Shown here: positions 10,592 to 19,416 of the stretch, one piece after another | Numbering within the stretch: the stretch's first letter is position 1 | Layout: each line of letters begins with the position of its first letter | Source: Mycobacterium sp. 3519A | GTDB taxonomy: Bacteria > Actinomycetota > Actinomycetes > Mycobacteriales > Mycobacteriaceae | Assembly (NCBI RefSeq): GCF_900240945.1 | Contig: NZ_OESG01000013.1 | Location: 2,565,622-2,629,621, forward strand | Direction: 5' to 3' | DNA length: 64,000 bases | Notes under the pieces: generated by a model | Databases searched by the model: none | What the model saw: the letters and a program-made list of their open reading frames with translations, nothing else | Told to the model about the DNA's origin: nothing | Translations under genes and position numbers: made by a program

Positions 10592-10726
10592 ATGGTTGGC
10601 ATCTGGTTCGCAATCCTCGTCGCGGCATTCATCGCGGCCGGGATTCTCACCCAAGTCGGCTGGGAACTGCGTCCAATGCCCGCGGTGAAACGGATGCTGC
10701 GGCGCGGACGCTCACGCGTCGACTAA
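10592..10726 (+). CDS. Possible 44-residue single-pass membrane protein
   Basis: ATG at 10592 to TAA at 10724-10726. Residues 4-20 are strongly hydrophobic (IWFAILVAAFIAAGILT) and the C-terminus is very basic (VKRMLRRGRSR), which fits an inner-membrane micropeptide with a cytoplasmic basic tail. TACCGT at 10579-10584 fits a -10 placed 7 nt before the ATG, so a leaderless transcript is plausible. The last 4 bp overlap the convergent HxlR gene. No family is recognised; length alone makes this uncertain. Confidence 0.42.
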   Translation: MVGIWFAILVAAFIAAGILTQVGWELRPMPAVKRMLRRGRSRVD

Positions 10727-11061
10727 CTCGCGTCGCGGGGAACCGCCGCACCCGCCCAGCGGTCGGCCCAATCCTGTAGTGGCTCAAGGGCAGTCATCAA
10801 CGCCCGGCCTTGCGCGGTCAGACGGTAACCACCGGTGTCATGGTCGACTATGCCGAGGTCGCGAAGCTCGCGAAGCCGGGTGTTGAGGGACCCGGGGTTG
10901 GAGTCGCAGGCGTCCTGCAGGGCGCGGAAAGTCAGCGGCTCGCCGCGAAGCTCCCACAGCACCCGTAAGGCTCCACGCCGGCCCAACATGTCCAGTGCCG
11001 CCATGATCGGCCTGCCCGACGTCGACCCCCGCACCGGCGAACCGAATTTCGGTGAAGTCAT
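10723..11061 (-). CDS. HxlR-family transcriptional regulator
   Basis: A 112-residue winged-helix regulator: ALDMLGRRGALRVLWELRGE, then TFRALQDACDSNPGSLNTRL (recognition helix region) and the wing LGIVDHDTGGYRLTAQG. HxlR proteins act as dimeric repressors or activators of adjacent, divergently transcribed genes, often sensing electrophiles or quinones. It is divergent from the carboxymuconolactone decarboxylase-like gene at 11100, with 38 bp between the two start codons, and two matching palindromes cover those starts. This strongly suggests control of both genes. Confidence 0.9.
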   Translation of the reverse strand: MTSPKFGSPVRGSTSGRPIMAALDMLGRRGALRVLWELRGEPLTFRALQDACDSNPGSLNTRLRELRDLGIVDHDTGGYRLTAQGRALMTALEPLQDWADRWAGAAVPRDAS

Positions 11062-11079
11062 GCTTCACATTTTGTAGCA
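11061..11079. promoter_or_regulatory. HxlR operator, left site
   Basis: A 19-bp imperfect palindrome (outer arms TGCT/AGCA, inner CA/TG), beginning at the first base of the hxlR start codon. Its right half, TTTGTAGCA (11071-11079), is the exact reverse complement of the left half of the second site at 11106. Confidence 0.55.
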
Positions 11080-11087
11080 CGACCGCG

Positions 11088-11099
11088 TAGGGTGCCAGC
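11088..11099 (+). promoter_or_regulatory. Leaderless -10 of the CMD-like gene
   Basis: TAGGGT at 11088-11093 with a 6-nt gap to the ATG at 11100 is ideal geometry for a leaderless mycobacterial promoter. It lies between the two HxlR-type palindromes. Confidence 0.5.
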
Positions 11100-11720
11100 A
11101 TGACATGCTACAAATTTGATAGCGCCAGGATCGCTCCGCCGCCCGCGCCGCTCGACCCGGACATGCACGACGCGATCGATGCGGTCATGAAAGGCGCACC
11201 ACCGCTGCAGTTTTTCCTGGTCATGGCCCGTGATCGACGGCTGTTCTTCAAGTTCTTCAACGCCGGCCTGCTCGACCGCGGGCATCTGACCATCAGGCAG
11301 CGCGAGATCGTCATCGACCGGGTGACGGCGTCGTGTGGTGCCGAATACGAGTGGGGAGTGCACGTCACGGCGTTCGCGGCGAAGGCCGACCTCACCGAGG
11401 CCCAGATCCTCTCGCTGGTCACCGGCGGACCCGACGACGACTGCTGGGCCGACGACGACCGAGTGCTCATCAGGTTGTGTGACAGCCTCCAGCAGACGTG
11501 CGCGATCGACGACGACCTCTGGGCTGAATTGACCGCGCGCCACAGTGACGAGGCCATTCTGGAGTTGCTCATGCTGGCAGGCACCTACCGGACCGTGAGC
11601 TACTTGGTGAACGGTCTGCGGCTGCCGCGGGAACCCGGCGCCCGCCGGTTCCCGGAACAGCGAACCGCCGCAAAAGACACGCACCTCGACACGCCGGGAT
11701 CTGTCGGCGCTCGGTCATAG
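11100..11720 (+). CDS. Carboxymuconolactone decarboxylase family protein
   Basis: A 206-residue AhpD/CMD-like protein. The N-terminal SARIAPPPAPLDPDMH is the usual entry into this family, which supports the ATG at 11100. The core has LTIRQREIVIDRVTASCGAEYEW and VHVTAFAAKADLTEAQI. The Cys-X-X-Glu arrangement replaces the CXXC of true AhpD peroxidases, so a CMD-like or redox role is open. It is divergent from and probably controlled by the HxlR regulator. Its stop lies 12 bp before dnaE1. Confidence 0.88.
   Translation: MTCYKFDSARIAPPPAPLDPDMHDAIDAVMKGAPPLQFFLVMARDRRLFFKFFNAGLLDRGHLTIRQREIVIDRVTASCGAEYEWGVHVTAFAAKADLTEAQILSLVTGGPDDDCWADDDRVLIRLCDSLQQTCAIDDDLWAELTARHSDEAILELLMLAGTYRTVSYLVNGLRLPREPGARRFPEQRTAAKDTHLDTPGSVGARS
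11106..11124. promoter_or_regulatory. HxlR operator, right site
   Basis: A 19-bp imperfect palindrome beginning TGCTACAAA (11106-11114) and ending TAGCG. It lies just inside the coding start of the CMD-like gene. The centre-to-centre distance to the left site is 45 bp. Confidence 0.55.
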
Positions 11721-11732
11721 ACTGGCGTCCCT

Positions 11733-14700
11733 ATGAACTCCTTCGTGCACCTCCACAATCACACCGAGTACTCGATGTTGGACGGTGCGGCGAAGGTCAA
11801 GCCGATGCTCGCCGAGGCGCAGCGGCTGCAGATGCCCGCGATCGGGATGACCGACCACGGAAACATGTTCGGCGCCAGCGAGTTCTACAACGCCGCCACG
11901 GAAGTGGGCATCAAGCCGATCATCGGCATCGAGGCCTACATCGCGCCGGGTTCGCGCTTCGAGACCAAGCGCATCCTGTGGGGCGATCCGAGCCAGAAGG
12001 GTGACGACGTCTCCGGCAGCGGCTCGTACACCCACATGACCATGGTGGCCGAGAACGCCACGGGTCTGCGCAACCTTTTCAGGCTGTCGTCGATGGCGTC
12101 GTTCGAAGGCCAGCTCGGCAAGTGGGCGCGCATGGACGCCGAACTGATCGCCGAGCACGCCGAGGGCATCATCGCCACCACCGGCTGCCCGTCCGGCGAG
12201 GTGCAGACCCGGCTGCGGCTGGGCCACGACCGCGAAGCGTTGGAGTCGGCGGCGAAATGGCGCGAGATCTTCGGTGCCGATAACTATTTCCTCGAGCTGA
12301 TGGACCACGGCCTCGACATCGAGCGCCGGGTCCGCGAGGGGCTGCTGGAGATCGGCCGCAAGCTCGGCATCCCCCCGTTGGCCACCAACGACTGCCACTA
12401 CGTCACCCGCGACGCCGCGCACAACCACGAGGCGCTGCTGTGTGTGCAGACCGGCAAGACGCTGTCGGATCCCACCCGGTTCAAGTTCGACGGCGACGGC
12501 TACTACCTCAAGTCCGCCGCCGAGATGCGCCAGATCTGGGACAACGACATCCCCGGCGCGTGTGACTCCACCCTGCTGATCGCCGAGCGGGTGCAGTCCT
12601 ACGCCGACGTGTGGGAACTGCGCGACCGGATGCCGATCTTCCCGGTGCCGGAAGGACACGATCAGGCGTCGTGGCTGCGTCACGAGGTCGACGCCGGCCT
12701 CGCGCGTCGGTTTCCCGACGGTGTGCCGCAGGAGTACATCGACCGCGCCGCCTATGAGATCGAGGTCATCTGCGCCAAGGGCTACCCGTCCTACTTCCTG
12801 ATCGTGGCCGACCTGGTGAGCTACGCCAGGTCGGTCGACATCCGGGTCGGGCCCGGCCGCGGTTCGGCCGCCGGGTCACTGGTCGCCTACGCACTGCGGA
12901 TCACCGACATCGACCCCATCGAGCACGGGCTGCTGTTCGAGCGGTTCCTGAACCCCGAACGCGCATCGATGCCCGATATCGACATCGACTTCGACGACCG
13001 CCGTCGCGGTGAGATGGTGCGCTACGCCGCCGACAAGTGGGGCAGCGACCGGGTCGCCCAGGTCATCACCTTCGGCACCATCAAAACCAAAGCGGCGCTG
13101 AAGGATTCGGCCCGCATTCACTACGGCCAGCCCGGCTTCGCGATCGCTGACCGGATCACCAAGGCGCTGCCGCCGCCCATCATGGCCAAGGACATCCCGC
13201 TGTCCGGTATCACCGACGCCAACCATGAGCGGTACAAGGAGGCCGCCGAGGTCCGCGGGCTGATCGACACCGATCCCGACGTCCGCACCATCTACGAGAC
13301 CGCCCGCGGTCTCGAGGGTCTGATCCGCAACGCCGGCGTGCACGCCTGCGCAGTGATCATGAGCAGCGAGCCGCTGACCGAGGCCATCCCGCTGTGGAAA
13401 CGGCCGCAGGACGGCGCGATCATCACGGGCTGGGACTACCCGTCGTGTGAGGCCATCGGCCTGTTGAAGATGGACTTCCTCGGCCTGCGCAACCTGACGA
13501 TCATCGGTGACGCGCTGGAGAACATCAAGGCCAACAGGGGAATCGAGCTCGATCTGGAGTCGGTTCCGCTCGACGACCCCGCCACCTACCAACTGCTCGG
13601 CCGCGGTGACACGCTCGGCGTGTTCCAGCTCGACGGCGGGCCGATGCGTGACCTGCTGCGCCGCATGCAGCCCACCGGTTTCGAGGACGTCGTCGCCGTC
13701 ATCGCGCTGTATCGACCCGGCCCGATGGGCATGAACGCGCACAACGACTACGCCGACCGCAAGAACGGCAAGCAGGCCATCAAGCCGATCCATCCCGAAC
13801 TCGAGGAGCCGCTGCGCGAGATCCTGGCGGAGACGTACGGCCTGATCGTCTACCAAGAGCAGATCATGCGCATCGCGCAGAAGGTGGCCAGCTACTCGCT
13901 CGCTCGAGCAGACATTCTGCGAAAAGCCATGGGCAAGAAGAAGCGCGAGGTGCTCGACAAGGAGTACGAGGGCTTCTCCGAGGGCATGAAGGCCAACGGG
14001 TTCTCGGCGGCGGCCATCAAGGCGCTGTGGGACACGGTGCTACCGTTCGCCGACTACGCGTTCAACAAATCGCATGCCGCCGGGTACGGACTGGTGTCGT
14101 ACTGGACGGCGTATCTGAAGGCGAACTACCCGGCCGAGTACATGGCGGGCCTGCTGACGTCGGTCGGCGACGACAAGGACAAGGCCGCGGTGTACCTGGC
14201 CGACTGCCGCCGGTTGGGCATCACAGTGCTGCCGCCCGACGTCAACGAGTCGAGCCTGAACTTCACCTCGGTCGGGGAGGACATCCGCTACGGCCTCGGG
14301 GCGGTGCGCAACGTCGGCGCGAACGTCGTTTCCTCCCTTGTCGCTACCCGCACCGAGAAGGGTAAGTACATCGACTTCTCGGACTACCTCAACAAGATCG
14401 ACATCGGCCCCTGCAACAAGAAGGTGACCGAATCGCTGATCAAGGCGGGGGCGTTCGACTCGCTGGGGCATCCGCGCAAGGGGCTGTTCCTGATTCACAC
14501 CGACGCGGTCGACTCGGTGCTCGGCACCAAGAAGGCCGAGGCGATGGGCCAGTTCGACCTCTTCGGCGGCGCGGACACCGCGACCGACGCGGTGTTCACC
14601 ATCAAGGTGCCCGACGAGGAGTGGGAGGACAAGCACAAGCTGGCGCTCGAGCGCGAGATGCTGGGTCTCTACGTGTCGGGGCATCCGCTGAACGGCGTCG

Positions 14701-15260
14701 CGCACCTGCTGGCCATGCAGGTTGACACGCAGATCCCGGCCATCCTCGACGGGGACGTCGCCAACGACGCCCAGGTGGTGGTCGGCGGCATCCTCGCGTC
14801 GGTGAACCGCAGGGTCAACAAGAACGGTTTGCCTTGGGCGTCAGCGCAATTGGAAGACCTCACCGGCGGCATCGAGGTGTTGTTCTTCCCGCAGACCTAC
14901 TCGATGTACGGCGGCGAGATCACCGACGACGCGGTGGTGCTGGTCAAGGCGAAGGTGGCCGCGCGCGACGACCGGATCGCGTTGATCGCACACGAACTCG
15001 TGGTGCCGGACTTCTCCAGCGCGCAGGTGGACCGACCGCTGGCGGTCAGCCTGCCGACGCGGCAGTGCACCGTCGACAAGGTGTCGGCGCTCAAACAGGT
15101 GCTGGCGCGGCATCCCGGCACGTCGCAGGTGCATCTGCGACTCATCAGCGGTGAGCGGATCACCACGCTGGAACTGGATGCCTCGCTGCGGGTGACACCG
15201 TCGTCGGCGTTGATGGGCGACCTGAAGGCACTGTTGGGACCCGGCTGCCTCGGCGGCTAG
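11733..15260 (+). CDS. dnaE1: DNA polymerase III alpha subunit, replicative
   Basis: The 1175-residue essential replicative polymerase. The N-terminal PHP domain starts with [11 protein letters not shown]; in mycobacterial DnaE1 this domain is the proofreading exonuclease, and its metal-binding His residues are intact. The polymerase domain has [10 protein letters not shown] and the catalytic acidic motif PDIDIDFDD (Asp about 415 and 417). NKSHAAGYG, an OB-fold region, and the beta-clamp motif QFDLF (about 940-944) follow. Length and sequence match mycobacterial DnaE1 rather than the mutagenic DnaE2. The ATG at 11733 is preceded by TAGACT (11718-11723), a candidate -10. A long hairpin follows the stop. 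Confidence 0.98.
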   Translation: MNSFVHLHNHTEYSMLDGAAKVKPMLAEAQRLQMPAIGMTDHGNMFGASEFYNAATEVGIKPIIGIEAYIAPGSRFETKRILWGDPSQKGDDVSGSGSYTHMTMVAENATGLRNLFRLSSMASFEGQLGKWARMDAELIAEHAEGIIATTGCPSGEVQTRLRLGHDREALESAAKWREIFGADNYFLELMDHGLDIERRVREGLLEIGRKLGIPPLATNDCHYVTRDAAHNHEALLCVQTGKTLSDPTRFKFDGDGYYLKSAAEMRQIWDNDIPGACDSTLLIAERVQSYADVWELRDRMPIFPVPEGHDQASWLRHEVDAGLARRFPDGVPQEYIDRAAYEIEVICAKGYPSYFLIVADLVSYARSVDIRVGPGRGSAAGSLVAYALRITDIDPIEHGLLFERFLNPERASMPDIDIDFDDRRRGEMVRYAADKWGSDRVAQVITFGTIKTKAALKDSARIHYGQPGFAIADRITKALPPPIMAKDIPLSGITDANHERYKEAAEVRGLIDTDPDVRTIYETARGLEGLIRNAGVHACAVIMSSEPLTEAIPLWKRPQDGAIITGWDYPSCEAIGLLKMDFLGLRNLTIIGDALENIKANRGIELDLESVPLDDPATYQLLGRGDTLGVFQLDGGPMRDLLRRMQPTGFEDVVAVIALYRPGPMGMNAHNDYADRKNGKQAIKPIHPELEEPLREILAETYGLIVYQEQIMRIAQKVASYSLARADILRKAMGKKKREVLDKEYEGFSEGMKANGFSAAAIKALWDTVLPFADYAFNKSHAAGYGLVSYWTAYLKANYPAEYMAGLLTSVGDDKDKAAVYLADCRRLGITVLPPDVNESSLNFTSVGEDIRYGLGAVRNVGANVVSSLVATRTEKGKYIDFSDYLNKIDIGPCNKKVTESLIKAGAFDSLGHPRKGLFLIHTDAVDSVLGTKKAEAMGQFDLFGGADTATDAVFTIKVPDEEWEDKHKLALEREMLGLYVSGHPLNGVAHLLAMQVDTQIPAILDGDVANDAQVVVGGILASVNRRVNKNGLPWASAQLEDLTGGIEVLFFPQTYSMYGGEITDDAVVLVKAKVAARDDRIALIAHELVVPDFSSAQVDRPLAVSLPTRQCTVDKVSALKQVLARHPGTSQVHLRLISGERITTLELDASLRVTPSSALMGDLKALLGPGCLGG

Positions 15261-15270
15261 CACGCATACG

Positions 15271-15337
15271 GACCCGAGACTACGGTTTCTGACGAGATTC
15301 GGCCCAGAATTCGTCAGAATCCGTAGTCTCGCGGGTC
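15271..15337. terminator. Long bidirectional hairpin between dnaE1 and the methyltransferase gene
   Basis: An inverted repeat with outer arms of about 20 bp: GAGACTACGG (from 15276) pairs with CCGTAGTCTC, and TTCTGACGA pairs with TCGTCAGAA with a single mismatch between these blocks. An inner ATTC/GAAT pair closes on a short loop near 15301-15306. It lies 10 bp after dnaE1 and 10 bp after the convergent methyltransferase stop, so it can terminate both. There is no clear U-tract, which is usual for mycobacteria. Confidence 0.75.
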
Positions 15338-15347
15338 ATAAGTGAAA

Positions 15348-16181
15348 TCAGAACGCGTAGCGCAGGATTCGGGCCTTACGCGCGCCGGCCTTGCTCGTGC
15401 CGGCCAGTTTGGTCGCCACCCGGATCCAGCCCGGGAACAGGTCGATCTCCGGTTGGTGGGTCAGACTGGCCTCCTCGACCAACGTCATCCGCGGGTTCCA
15501 CGTCTCGGGGTGGTGCGCGTCCTTGAATCCTGCGTAGCCCCACTGGCTTCCGACGTCTTTGAACATCTTCTGCGGTGCGACCCTGATGGCCAGCTTGCTG
15601 AACCAGCCGATGCGTCCGTAGTCGTTGAATGCCAACTCGCCGGTGCGGAAGTGCTCGGTGATCCGCAGGAACACGTCGACGATGACCGCTTCTGGAAGGA
15701 AGGCGAACAACCCGTCGGCGATCAGTATCGTCGGGCGATCCGCCGGAATCGTTTCCGGCCAACGCTTTTCGGTCAGCGACACCGGCACCGAATGCGAATG
15801 CGGGTCGGCGGGCAGCACCTCGTCGCGCAGCGCCATGACGCCGGGCAGATCGACGCTGTACCAATCCACTGAGGCCGGTGGCTGCACCCGGTAGAAGCCG
15901 CTGTCGAGGCCGGCGCCCAGGTCGACGACAACGGCATCCGGATGCCGACGGATGAACGCGCGCACTCGATCGTCGAGCATTCTTGCGCGCAGCGCGGTCT
16001 GGCAGATCACACTGGTCTGCACGCCCAACCCGGCGAAGTCGTAGTCGATCTTGCCGACGACGTCGTCGGCAAGCGTGTCGCCGAGGATCGGTCGCGCCCA
16101 GCGGCTGTCCAACGCTCTGGCGTATTCGGTGAGAAATGCGGTCTGTTCGACGGGTGTCAGTGCAGCGGTTGCGATTCCCAT
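15348..16181 (-). CDS. Class I SAM-dependent methyltransferase, LCM-like
   Basis: A 277-residue protein with the SAM-binding motif I VVVDLGAGLDSGFYR, followed by WYSVDLPGVMALRDEVLP and ILIADGLFAFLPEA, matching the leucine-carboxyl-methyltransferase/TIGR00027-like group common in mycobacteria. The substrate is unknown. The frame extends upstream to 16394 over the neighbouring membrane-protein gene, so ATG at 16181 (MGIATAAL) is preferred; AGGAG is 13 nt upstream, a long spacing. It is co-directional with the membrane protein gene at 16217. Confidence 0.82.
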   Translation of the reverse strand: MGIATAALTPVEQTAFLTEYARALDSRWARPILGDTLADDVVGKIDYDFAGLGVQTSVICQTALRARMLDDRVRAFIRRHPDAVVVDLGAGLDSGFYRVQPPASVDWYSVDLPGVMALRDEVLPADPHSHSVPVSLTEKRWPETIPADRPTILIADGLFAFLPEAVIVDVFLRITEHFRTGELAFNDYGRIGWFSKLAIRVAPQKMFKDVGSQWGYAGFKDAHHPETWNPRMTLVEEASLTHQPEIDLFPGWIRVATKLAGTSKAGARKARILRYAF

Positions 16182-16216
16182 GACCGTGAACGTACTCCTG
16201 TTTCTCGGCTGAACGA

Positions 16217-16963
16217 TCAGCCCAAAACGTTCACCGCCCTTGCGATTACGAGTCCGGCGGTGGTCAGTGCGACCATCGCCTGCACCGTCATCATCATCTT
16301 CGCCCACCGCGACAACGGCATGGTGTCGGTCGGCGAGAACGCCACCACGTTGGTGAAGCTGACGTAGAGGTAGTCGACGAACATCGGGCGCCACCCGGGC
16401 CTGGCCAGCTTCGCGGTGTCGGGATCCATCTGAGGGAACATGAAATCGGGGTACGGACGCGTGCCCGCGCGCCGCGCGAACGGCCCGCCGCGGTCCAATT
16501 CCCAGTACCAGATACCGAACACGATGATGTTGGTGACGAATATTGCCGAGCCGCTGCCAAGCAGCAGGGCGGCGTCATTGCTCACTTCGCCGGTGATGAT
16601 GCGGGCGTCCAACACGATGGCCGACAGCGTGTTGTCCAGCGTGATGGCGCCCAACAGCACCCACGTCGCGTACTTGCCGAGCAGCGTGGAACGGGTCAGT
16701 CGCAGCGGGTTGAGCACCACAAGGACGGCCAGCAGGAGCACCTCGGCGATGACCAGCGGCCAGCGCGGAACCAGCACATAACTCTTCGAGATCACCATTT
16801 GCAGCGTGATCGCGGCGATCAACGCGGCCAGCACCGGCAGCCGGCTTTCCGGATCGCCCGGCCGCAGCCACGACGGGATGTGGCGCTCGGTGTGCGAGGC
16901 AAGGAGTTCGGCGCGCTTCACGAACTCGTCGACGGCCTTCGACGGTTCCGGTGTGGTGTCCAT
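16217..16963 (-). CDS. Integral membrane protein with degenerate ion-channel-like C-terminus
   Basis: A 248-residue protein with about five hydrophobic segments (about residues 44-61, 67-86, 97-116, 131-153, 222-246). The C-terminal part VDYLYVSFTNVVAFSPTD and PLSRWAKMMMTVQAMVALTT lines up by eye with the pore helix, filter and inner helix of two-TM potassium channels (YFS-TTLGYGD-P-A--L-Q). The GYGD filter, however, is replaced by FSPTD. The family (DUF1345-like) has no settled function. The first 30 residues are polar and cytoplasmic. It is divergent from the SRPBCC gene. Confidence 0.78.
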   Translation of the reverse strand: MDTTPEPSKAVDEFVKRAELLASHTERHIPSWLRPGDPESRLPVLAALIAAITLQMVISKSYVLVPRWPLVIAEVLLLAVLVVLNPLRLTRSTLLGKYATWVLLGAITLDNTLSAIVLDARIITGEVSNDAALLLGSGSAIFVTNIIVFGIWYWELDRGGPFARRAGTRPYPDFMFPQMDPDTAKLARPGWRPMFVDYLYVSFTNVVAFSPTDTMPLSRWAKMMMTVQAMVALTTAGLVIARAVNVLG

Positions 16964-16992
16964 CAGGTCAGTGTGTGCGCCACGATGGACAG

Positions 16993-17394
16993 ATGGAGTC
17001 GCGACACGTCAGCAGATGGATCGAAGCCGGGCCAGGCACCGTCTACGAATTCGCCGCCGACCCGCACACCTGGCCGAGGTGGGCGGCCGGGTTGGCCGAG
17101 GGCGGCCTGCGGCAGACCGCCGACGGGTGGATGGCCAACTCGCCGATGGGACAGGTCACCGTCGAGTTCACGCCGGCCAACGCGTTCGGCGTGCTCGACC
17201 ATGTGGTGCGACTGCCGACCGGCGAAGCGGTCTACAACCCGATGCGGGTGATTCCGGGCGGCGTCGGCGAGGACCGCTGCGAGGTGCTGTTCACCGTGCG
17301 CCGACGCGACGGTATGACGGAGGAGCAGTTCGACGCCGACGTCGCGGCGGTGGCCGCGGACCTGGAGACGCTGCGGCGGCTGGTGGAGGCCTAG
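16993..17394 (+). CDS. SRPBCC (polyketide cyclase-like) family protein
   Basis: A 133-residue START-like fold protein: SRWIEAGPGTVYEFAADP and TWPRWAAGL near the N-terminus are typical of the family, with a C-terminal long helix (DADVAAVAADLETLRRLVEA) that lines the ligand pocket. Such proteins bind small hydrophobic ligands; nothing in the context names the ligand. ATG at 16993 is chosen; earlier in-frame codons would overlap the divergent membrane gene. The TAG overlaps the convergent small membrane gene by 4 bp. Confidence 0.82.
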   Translation: MESRHVSRWIEAGPGTVYEFAADPHTWPRWAAGLAEGGLRQTADGWMANSPMGQVTVEFTPANAFGVLDHVVRLPTGEAVYNPMRVIPGGVGEDRCEVLFTVRRRDGMTEEQFDADVAAVAADLETLRRLVEA

Positions 17395-17582
17395 CGGCGC
17401 TGGAACGCGCCCAGCGTCAACCAGACCATGGTGCCTGCGGCCGCGGCGGCCAGTACCGACGGCGCGGCGCTGCCGGTCGCGACGGCGACGATCACCAGGA
17501 CGACGAACGCGATGGCAAGCGCGAGCAGCTTGTACACCGGCCATGGCACGCCGGCGATGCTGACTTCGTCCCGCACGGTCAT
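17391..17582 (-). CDS. Small two-TM membrane protein
   Basis: A 63-residue protein starting MTVRDEVSIAGVPW with two hydrophobic stretches (LLALAIAFVVLVIVAVAT and PSVLAAAAAGTMVWLTLG) and a basic end (FQRR). The stop overlaps the SRPBCC stop. No characterised family is recognised. ATG at 17582 is preferred to the longer frame, which would run into the upstream region of the divergent Ddn-like gene. Confidence 0.6.
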   Translation of the reverse strand: MTVRDEVSIAGVPWPVYKLLALAIAFVVLVIVAVATGSAAPSVLAAAAAGTMVWLTLGAFQRR

Positions 17583-17668
17583 GTTTTGACGATATCTCGC
17601 AATTGAGTTTTCGGTCAACCGAAACACGGGTCGGTGGCCTGCTTTGCTAGCGGGTCTAAGCTGGCGGA

Positions 17669-18109
17669 ATGCCACTTTCCGGAGACTACGAACCGAGCCC
17701 ATCCGACTGGGTGCGCGACCACGCCGACAAGATCATGCAAGCCGGCACCACCGACGGTGTCGACATGAAGGGCAAGCCCCTGATTCTGCTGACCACGGTC
17801 GGCGCCAAGACCGGCAAGATCCGCAAGACGCCGCTGATGCGGGTCGAGCACGACGGCCAGTACGCGGTGGTGGCTTCGCTGGGTGGGGCTCCGAAGAACC
17901 CGGTCTGGTACTACAACATCAAGGCACACCCGCGCGTCGAACTGCAGGACGGCGAGGTCACCAAGGAATACGAGGCCCGCGAGGTGGTCGGCGACGAGAA
18001 GGCCGTCTGGTGGGAGCGCGCCGTCGAGGCCTGGCCGGACTACGCCGAGTACCAAAAGAAGACCGACCGGCAGATTCCGGTCTTCGTGCTCACTCCGATT
18101 TCCGGATAA
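17669..18109 (+). CDS. F420-dependent nitroreductase-family (Ddn-like) oxidoreductase
   Basis: A 146-residue split beta-barrel protein of the deazaflavin-dependent oxidoreductase family: [22 protein letters not shown] is the conserved F420-binding core, then [20 protein letters not shown] and the C-terminal [20 protein letters not shown]. It is the positional counterpart of M. tuberculosis Rv1558, next to ilvA. The family uses reduced F420 for quinone or nitroaromatic reduction; the natural substrate is uncertain. A second, more divergent member is at 45919. Confidence 0.9.
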   Translation: MPLSGDYEPSPSDWVRDHADKIMQAGTTDGVDMKGKPLILLTTVGAKTGKIRKTPLMRVEHDGQYAVVASLGGAPKNPVWYYNIKAHPRVELQDGEVTKEYEAREVVGDEKAVWWERAVEAWPDYAEYQKKTDRQIPVFVLTPISG

Positions 18110-18135
18110 CCGCTGGTTGGTGGCACCATTGATCG

Positions 18136-19416
18136 GTGTCCGCTGAACTGAGCCAGAGCCCCTTGACGTCACCGCTGTCCGCGGCCGACATCGACGAGGC
18201 CGCTCAGCGAATTTCCGGCGTGGTGCTGCGCAGCCCGCTGCAGTACAGCGAGCGGCTTTCGGAGGCCACCGGCGCGACGGTCTACCTGAAGCGCGAGGAC
18301 CTGCAGGCGGTCCGGTCGTACAAGCTGCGCGGTGCGCACAACCTGCTGATGCAGTTGTCCGACGAGGAGATCGCCGCTGGTGTGGTGTGTTCGTCGGCGG
18401 GCAACCACGCCCAGGGTTTCGCGATGGCGTGCCGCTCGATGGGCATCCACGGCCGGGTGTACGTGCCCGCCAAGACGCCGAAGCAGAAGCGTGACCGCAT
18501 CCGCTACCACGGCCGCGAATTCATCGAGCTGATCGCGGTCGGCAAAACCTACGACGAGGCCGCCGCGGCGGCGCTCGATGACGTCGCCAGGACCGGCGCG
18601 ACATTGGTGCCGCCGTACGACGACCTGCGCACGATGGCGGGTCAGGGCACCATCGCCGCCGAGATCCTCGACCAACTCGACGAGGAGCCGGACCTGGTGA
18701 TCGTGCCGGTCGGCGGCGGTGGCTGCATCTCGGGCATCACCACCTATCTGGCCGAGCGGACGACGAACACGTCGGTGCTCGGCGTGGAACCCGCGGGGGC
18801 GGCGGCGATGATCGCGGCGTTGGCCGCGGGGGAGCCGGTGACGCTGGAGCACGTCGACCAGTTCGTCGACGGTGCCGCGGTGAACAGGGCCGGGGCTCGG
18901 CCCTACGCGGCGTTAGCCGCGGCCGGGGACATGGTGTCGATCACCACGGTCGACGAGGGCGCGGTATGCACCGCGATGCTCGACCTGTACCAGAACGAGG
19001 GCATCATCGCCGAACCGGCGGGTGCGCTCTCGGTGGCCGCGTTGATGGAGGCCAACATCGAGCCGGAGTCGACTGTGGTGTGCCTGATTTCGGGTGGCAA
19101 CAACGACGTGTCGCGGTACAACGAGGTGCTCGAGCGCTCGCTGGTGCACCTCGGTCTCAAGCACTACTTCCTGGTGGACTTCCCCCAGGAGCCAGGGGCG
19201 CTGCGCCGGTTCCTGGACACCGTGCTCGGGCCGAACGACGACATCACGCTGTTCGAATACGTCAAGCGCAACAACCGCGACACCGGTGAGGCGCTCGTCG
19301 GCATCGAGTTGGGTTCGGCGGCCGACTTCGAGGGTCTGCTGGAGCGGATGAAGGCGTCCGACATCCACGTCGAGCCGCTGGAGCCGGGCTCGCCGGCGTA
19401 CCGCTACCTGCTCTGA
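18136..19416 (+). CDS. ilvA: Threonine dehydratase (biosynthetic)
   Basis: PLP enzyme converting threonine to 2-oxobutanoate, the committed step to isoleucine. It has 426 residues. The PLP Lys is in VRSYKLRGAHN (Lys63); the phosphate-binding loop is VGGGGCISG. The C-terminal 90 residues (YFLVDFPQEPGALRRFLDTV) form a single ACT-like regulatory domain, so this is the shorter IlvA form, consistent with feedback control. The start is GTG at 18136. The 3' end overlaps convergent treZ by 13 bp. Confidence 0.95.
   Translation: MSAELSQSPLTSPLSAADIDEAAQRISGVVLRSPLQYSERLSEATGATVYLKREDLQAVRSYKLRGAHNLLMQLSDEEIAAGVVCSSAGNHAQGFAMACRSMGIHGRVYVPAKTPKQKRDRIRYHGREFIELIAVGKTYDEAAAAALDDVARTGATLVPPYDDLRTMAGQGTIAAEILDQLDEEPDLVIVPVGGGGCISGITTYLAERTTNTSVLGVEPAGAAAMIAALAAGEPVTLEHVDQFVDGAAVNRAGARPYAALAAAGDMVSITTVDEGAVCTAMLDLYQNEGIIAEPAGALSVAALMEANIEPESTVVCLISGGNNDVSRYNEVLERSLVHLGLKHYFLVDFPQEPGALRRFLDTVLGPNDDITLFEYVKRNNRDTGEALVGIELGSAADFEGLLERMKASDIHVEPLEPGSPAYRYLL

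Noticed and set aside
17391-17702. Longer 103-residue version of the small membrane protein
   Set aside because: The upstream part covers the start region of the divergent Ddn-like gene and is basic without membrane character; ATG at 17582 gives the compact two-TM protein.
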